Positions 61,798 through 64,000 of a stretch of DNA of 64,000 nucleotides are shown one piece after another. Numbering within the stretch: position 1 is the stretch's first letter; every line of letters starts with the position of its first letter. A program made the translations under genes and the position numbers. The DNA is from AG-12 sp027339635 (GTDB taxonomy: Bacteria > Chloroflexota > Dormibacteria > Aeolococcales > Bog-877): positions 18,162 to 82,161 of the forward strand of contig DAHWNZ010000004.1 in the NCBI GenBank assembly GCA_027339635.1, read 5' to 3'. A model generated the notes under the pieces. It made no database searches and was not told the origin of the DNA. It saw only the letters and a program-made list of their open reading frames with translations.

Positions 61798-62763
61798 CTA
61801 ATTGGCCAGGAGCTCGCGGCGCAGCGTCGAGAGGGCCGACTCCGCCTCTTGGCGCATCCCGAGATCAACCTCGTGGTCCGAGTAGCGGGCGGTGTGGAAG
61901 AGTTCGGTGAGACGCGCCAGGGTCGCGCGGTTGAGGTTCATACCCGCCAGGGCGCGTTCCAGATATTCGAGGTGAGTCTCGAATCTTTGACGCACGAGCC
62001 CCCGCTCCGCCAGCGAGCGCTCCAAGCGCGAGTATGCGAGTATCACGGCCTGCCTCGGGTCGCCGCCCGCGGAGAGCTCCTCCAACCCCCCATCCATCGC
62101 GAAGACAAGCTCCTCGGGCATCCCTGTTGGCAGCGTCATCCCGGCCATCTGCGACCGCCACCGGCTGCTCCTGCGCAGGAGGTAGAGGCCAGCGACGATG
62201 ACCACCAGCACGGCCACGATGACAGACGCGAAAACGAGTTCGGAGCCCACCGGCACAGAGCCGTTGACGACCGGATGGGGCGCGTGCTCGGCTCCGGTCG
62301 TCCCCGGGGATATGCCGTGGAATGGCTTCTTTCTGCGCTTCAGACCAAGAATTAGGAACACCACCAGCGCGATCACCAGCCCGAAGGCCAGCGCCACCAG
62401 CTTGAGGGAGTCCTTCCTTGCGATCTTCACGGCCGGGCTCCCGGGCTTGCCGATGGTGCGAAAGTCGCGCCAGGGGAAGAAGACCAGCATTAGCACCAAG
62501 AGCAGCTCGACAGCACCGAGCAGGCCGATCACAAAGACCTGCCCCAACGCTCCGGTCAGCGGATTCTGGCCCGCCGCCTTGGCGGCGGGCGCAAGCAGCT
62601 GCTGGTGGTAGTGCGCCTGGGTGCCGAGCACCACGATGGCCAGGAGAACGACGAGGGCCACCGCGGCCCCCCCAGCCAGTAGCCATCTGGTCCGCTGCTG
62701 GCTCCCACCACCAACTTCGCTGGGAGATGGGTCGGGGTGACCGCGCCCGGGAGCGCTGTTCAT
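61798..62763 (-). CDS. DUF4129-type membrane protein
   Basis: This 321-aa protein has four membrane segments (about 27-48, 73-95, 120-140, 178-195). Its C-terminal cytoplasmic domain has the DUF4129 pattern: DPRQAVILAYSRLERSLAERG near residue 235, ETHLEYLERALAGMNLNRA and LTELFHTARYSDHEVD. DUF4129 domains accompany MoxR/DUF58 operons in Actinobacteria and Chloroflexota. It is the first gene of the operon and has a TACTGT box 7 nt before the ATG. Confidence 0.85.
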   Translation of the reverse strand: MNSAPGRGHPDPSPSEVGGGSQQRTRWLLAGGAAVALVVLLAIVVLGTQAHYHQQLLAPAAKAAGQNPLTGALGQVFVIGLLGAVELLLVLMLVFFPWRDFRTIGKPGSPAVKIARKDSLKLVALAFGLVIALVVFLILGLKRRKKPFHGISPGTTGAEHAPHPVVNGSVPVGSELVFASVIVAVLVVIVAGLYLLRRSSRWRSQMAGMTLPTGMPEELVFAMDGGLEELSAGGDPRQAVILAYSRLERSLAERGLVRQRFETHLEYLERALAGMNLNRATLARLTELFHTARYSDHEVDLGMRQEAESALSTLRRELLAN

Positions 62764-62776
62764 CAGAGAGACAGTA
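62764..62776 (-). promoter_or_regulatory. -10 box of the MoxR operon, probable leaderless start
   Basis: On the minus strand TACTGT (62776-62771) is followed by 7 nt and the ATG at 62763. This is the same spacing as the other leaderless candidates in the window. Confidence 0.48.
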
Positions 62777-63056
62777 GCACCGGCCCGACACGCCCGTGGG
62801 TTCTAAACCCAGGGCCGCCGGCCGGCGCCCACCCGTCGACTCGGCCGGTGGACCCGACCAAGCGACGACGTCCGGCCCGGTGTACCAGGGCCCACATTGT
62901 CATCGCGCGCTCATCAGCTGCTCTCCTTGCTGAGCGGCTCCTGTTCGTGGTCTGCTGGCGGTCTCGAAGGGCGCCCGTGGTGGCATGGGCACCGGTGTTC
63001 CGGCTCCTTGCTGGAATTCCAGCGATCGTCACCGGGGTCCGGGCCCGGTAACTGGA

Positions 63057-64000
63057 TCACCCCGGGGTTGGGACGCCGCTCGCCGCAGTGGGCGGCGCCG
63101 CAACGCTGGACCCGCCCCCCTGCAGGCGCCAGGCGCCCAGCAGGATGGCCGGGCCCAGCCAGAAGGCTGCGGCGAAGTAGTAGTCAAACCCCCGGGTGCT
63201 GAGAATCAGGCTGCCCCACACAAGCCCAGCCATCGCCCAGCGCCACCTGGGGAATTTAAAGGCCACCACCGCGCAACTCAGCACGGCCAGAAGTGGAGCC
63301 ACCAGATAGACGTGCGACCAGGGCGCTGCCAGAGGAAATGCGATCGCCAGCGAACTCCCCTCCGGAAAATAGGGGAGGGTCAGGAAATGGACTATCTCCG
63401 CAAACAGCGCGTGGTCCCAGATCCACCAGGGAACAACCCCCACCAGGGTCCCCCCGGCGAGCCATGCCAACCGCTGACGCAACAGCGGTTCCCGAGCGAC
63501 TATCGCCAGGTAAACCGGGGCCACGATCCAGGTCAGTTGATTGGTGCAAATCGCCGCCGCCAGCGCCAGGGCACTGATTCGTCGCTGCTGGATCTGAGCG
63601 AATGCCAAGGCCAGCAAGAGGTAGCTGATCAACTCCGGATCCCAGCCCAGGCTGAAGGTGTAACTCAGCGTTCCCAACGCCAGAACCTGCCACGCCAGTA
63701 GGGCCTGCCACCCTAAAGGCCTGTTGCCGCGCCAAGCCAGAGCCAGAAGAATGAGACACACGGTCATCACCCAGAGCCAGATGGCGGTCCAACCCTGGAA
63801 GGCGACCGGAACCACCAGAAGGGTGGCGTCGGGAGGATAGCCATACGGCGGAAACCCTGCCGTGGAGCCCGATCGTTGATCGGCGATCTCGACGGGTCGC
63901 ATCACCGCAGGTGGGGGTACCACTCGGAGCCGGGCGAACGGACCACTCTTGAGCGGAGTCAGGTAGCCGGTCCTGCTGCCGAGCTCGGCCGCGCACTGCG
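63057..64000 (-). CDS. membrane glycosyltransferase (GT87/DUF2029-like), 5' end outside window
   Basis: The frame stays open to the window edge, so at least 313 residues are encoded and the true start is beyond 64000. Visible are about eight membrane segments, a loop with PFARLRVVPPPAV and PPYGYPPDATLLVVP, and LSYTFSLGWDPELISYLLLA. This layout resembles the C-terminal part of polyprenol-phosphate-mannose-dependent GT-C transferases of the DUF2029 type. The N-terminal catalytic Asp loop would lie outside. Sugar and acceptor are unknown. Confidence 0.62.
   Translation of the reverse strand, partial: QCAAELGSRTGYLTPLKSGPFARLRVVPPPAVMRPVEIADQRSGSTAGFPPYGYPPDATLLVVPVAFQGWTAIWLWVMTVCLILLALAWRGNRPLGWQALLAWQVLALGTLSYTFSLGWDPELISYLLLALAFAQIQQRRISALALAAAICTNQLTWIVAPVYLAIVAREPLLRQRLAWLAGGTLVGVVPWWIWDHALFAEIVHFLTLPYFPEGSSLAIAFPLAAPWSHVYLVAPLLAVLSCAVVAFKFPRWRWAMAGLVWGSLILSTRGFDYYFAAAFWLGPAILLGAWRLQGGGSSVAAPPTAASGVPTPG

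Noticed and set aside
1..64000. CRISPR array or defence island
   Set aside because: No regularly spaced direct repeats and no cas, restriction-modification or toxin-antitoxin genes were recognised.

Overview
The window is a 64 kb, high-GC, densely coded bacterial chromosome segment. The form I aerobic CO dehydrogenase cluster, MrfAB repair pair, S53 sedolisin, DUF6131 and SCO6745-like proteins, PxTG-type cell-surface anchors, heavy use of GTG/TTG starts and TANNNT -10 boxes close to start codons suggest an aerobic Terrabacteria-type organism (Chloroflexota, Dormibacterota or an actinobacterial relative). That placement is inference; no 16S rRNA or ribosomal protein gene is present to settle it. 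No phage, transposase or CRISPR array was recognised.

Layout. 1-58: tRNA-Gly(GCC), cut by the window edge. 657-1532: a small membrane protein and a lipoprotein. 2308-4197: a sulfur-transfer operon (DsrE2, TusA, SQR-like flavoprotein). 4198-9149: a gene-poor stretch with a surface-anchored DUF3494 ice-binding protein, a 51-aa membrane protein, a Crp/Fnr regulator and one uncertain gene. 9150-20040: ArsB-like transporter with divergent MerR regulator, MrfA/MrfB DNA repair pair, MarR-MFS pair, GlpQ, a YetF-like protein and a large proline-rich protein. 20047-24151: a stand-alone formyltransferase, FdhD, MobA, DUF6457 protein and MoeA, then HppD (24186-25310). 26955-36453: a complete CO dehydrogenase locus, coxMSL with XdhC-YHS (coxF), coxD and coxE on the minus strand, and coxI/xdhC, mocA and coxG divergently on the plus strand. 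36819-42396: sedolisin, ureohydrolase, MarR, L,D-transpeptidase and a SCO6745-like protein. 42817-46331: two overlapping mini-ORFs leading into phosphoketolase and acetate kinase. 46342-52086: hydrolase, TldE/TldD and a repeat-containing surface protein. 52646-55335: M16 peptidase pair. 55909-57885: oligopeptide-type binding protein. 58410-62763: a MoxR/DUF58/DUF4129 operon. 63057-64000: a membrane glycosyltransferase running off the window.

How the genes fit together. The molybdenum-cofactor genes (moeA, a MobA-type and a MocA-type nucleotidyltransferase, two XdhC-family proteins) supply the Mo/Cu CO dehydrogenase, and FdhD implies a formate dehydrogenase elsewhere in the genome. CO dehydrogenase and the sulfide/sulfane-sulfur module both fit electron supply from inorganic donors. 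Phosphoketolase plus acetate kinase gives acetyl-phosphate and ATP from sugar phosphates. Two surface proteins share a PxTG-TM-Arg tail, which predicts a sortase elsewhere.

Gene-start grammar. Many adjacent genes overlap by NTGA (ATGA, GTGA, TTGA and apparently CTGA). Five genes have a TANNNT hexamer 6-7 nt before the start codon, which predicts leaderless transcripts. All family assignments were made by reading the translated sequence; no database search was run.
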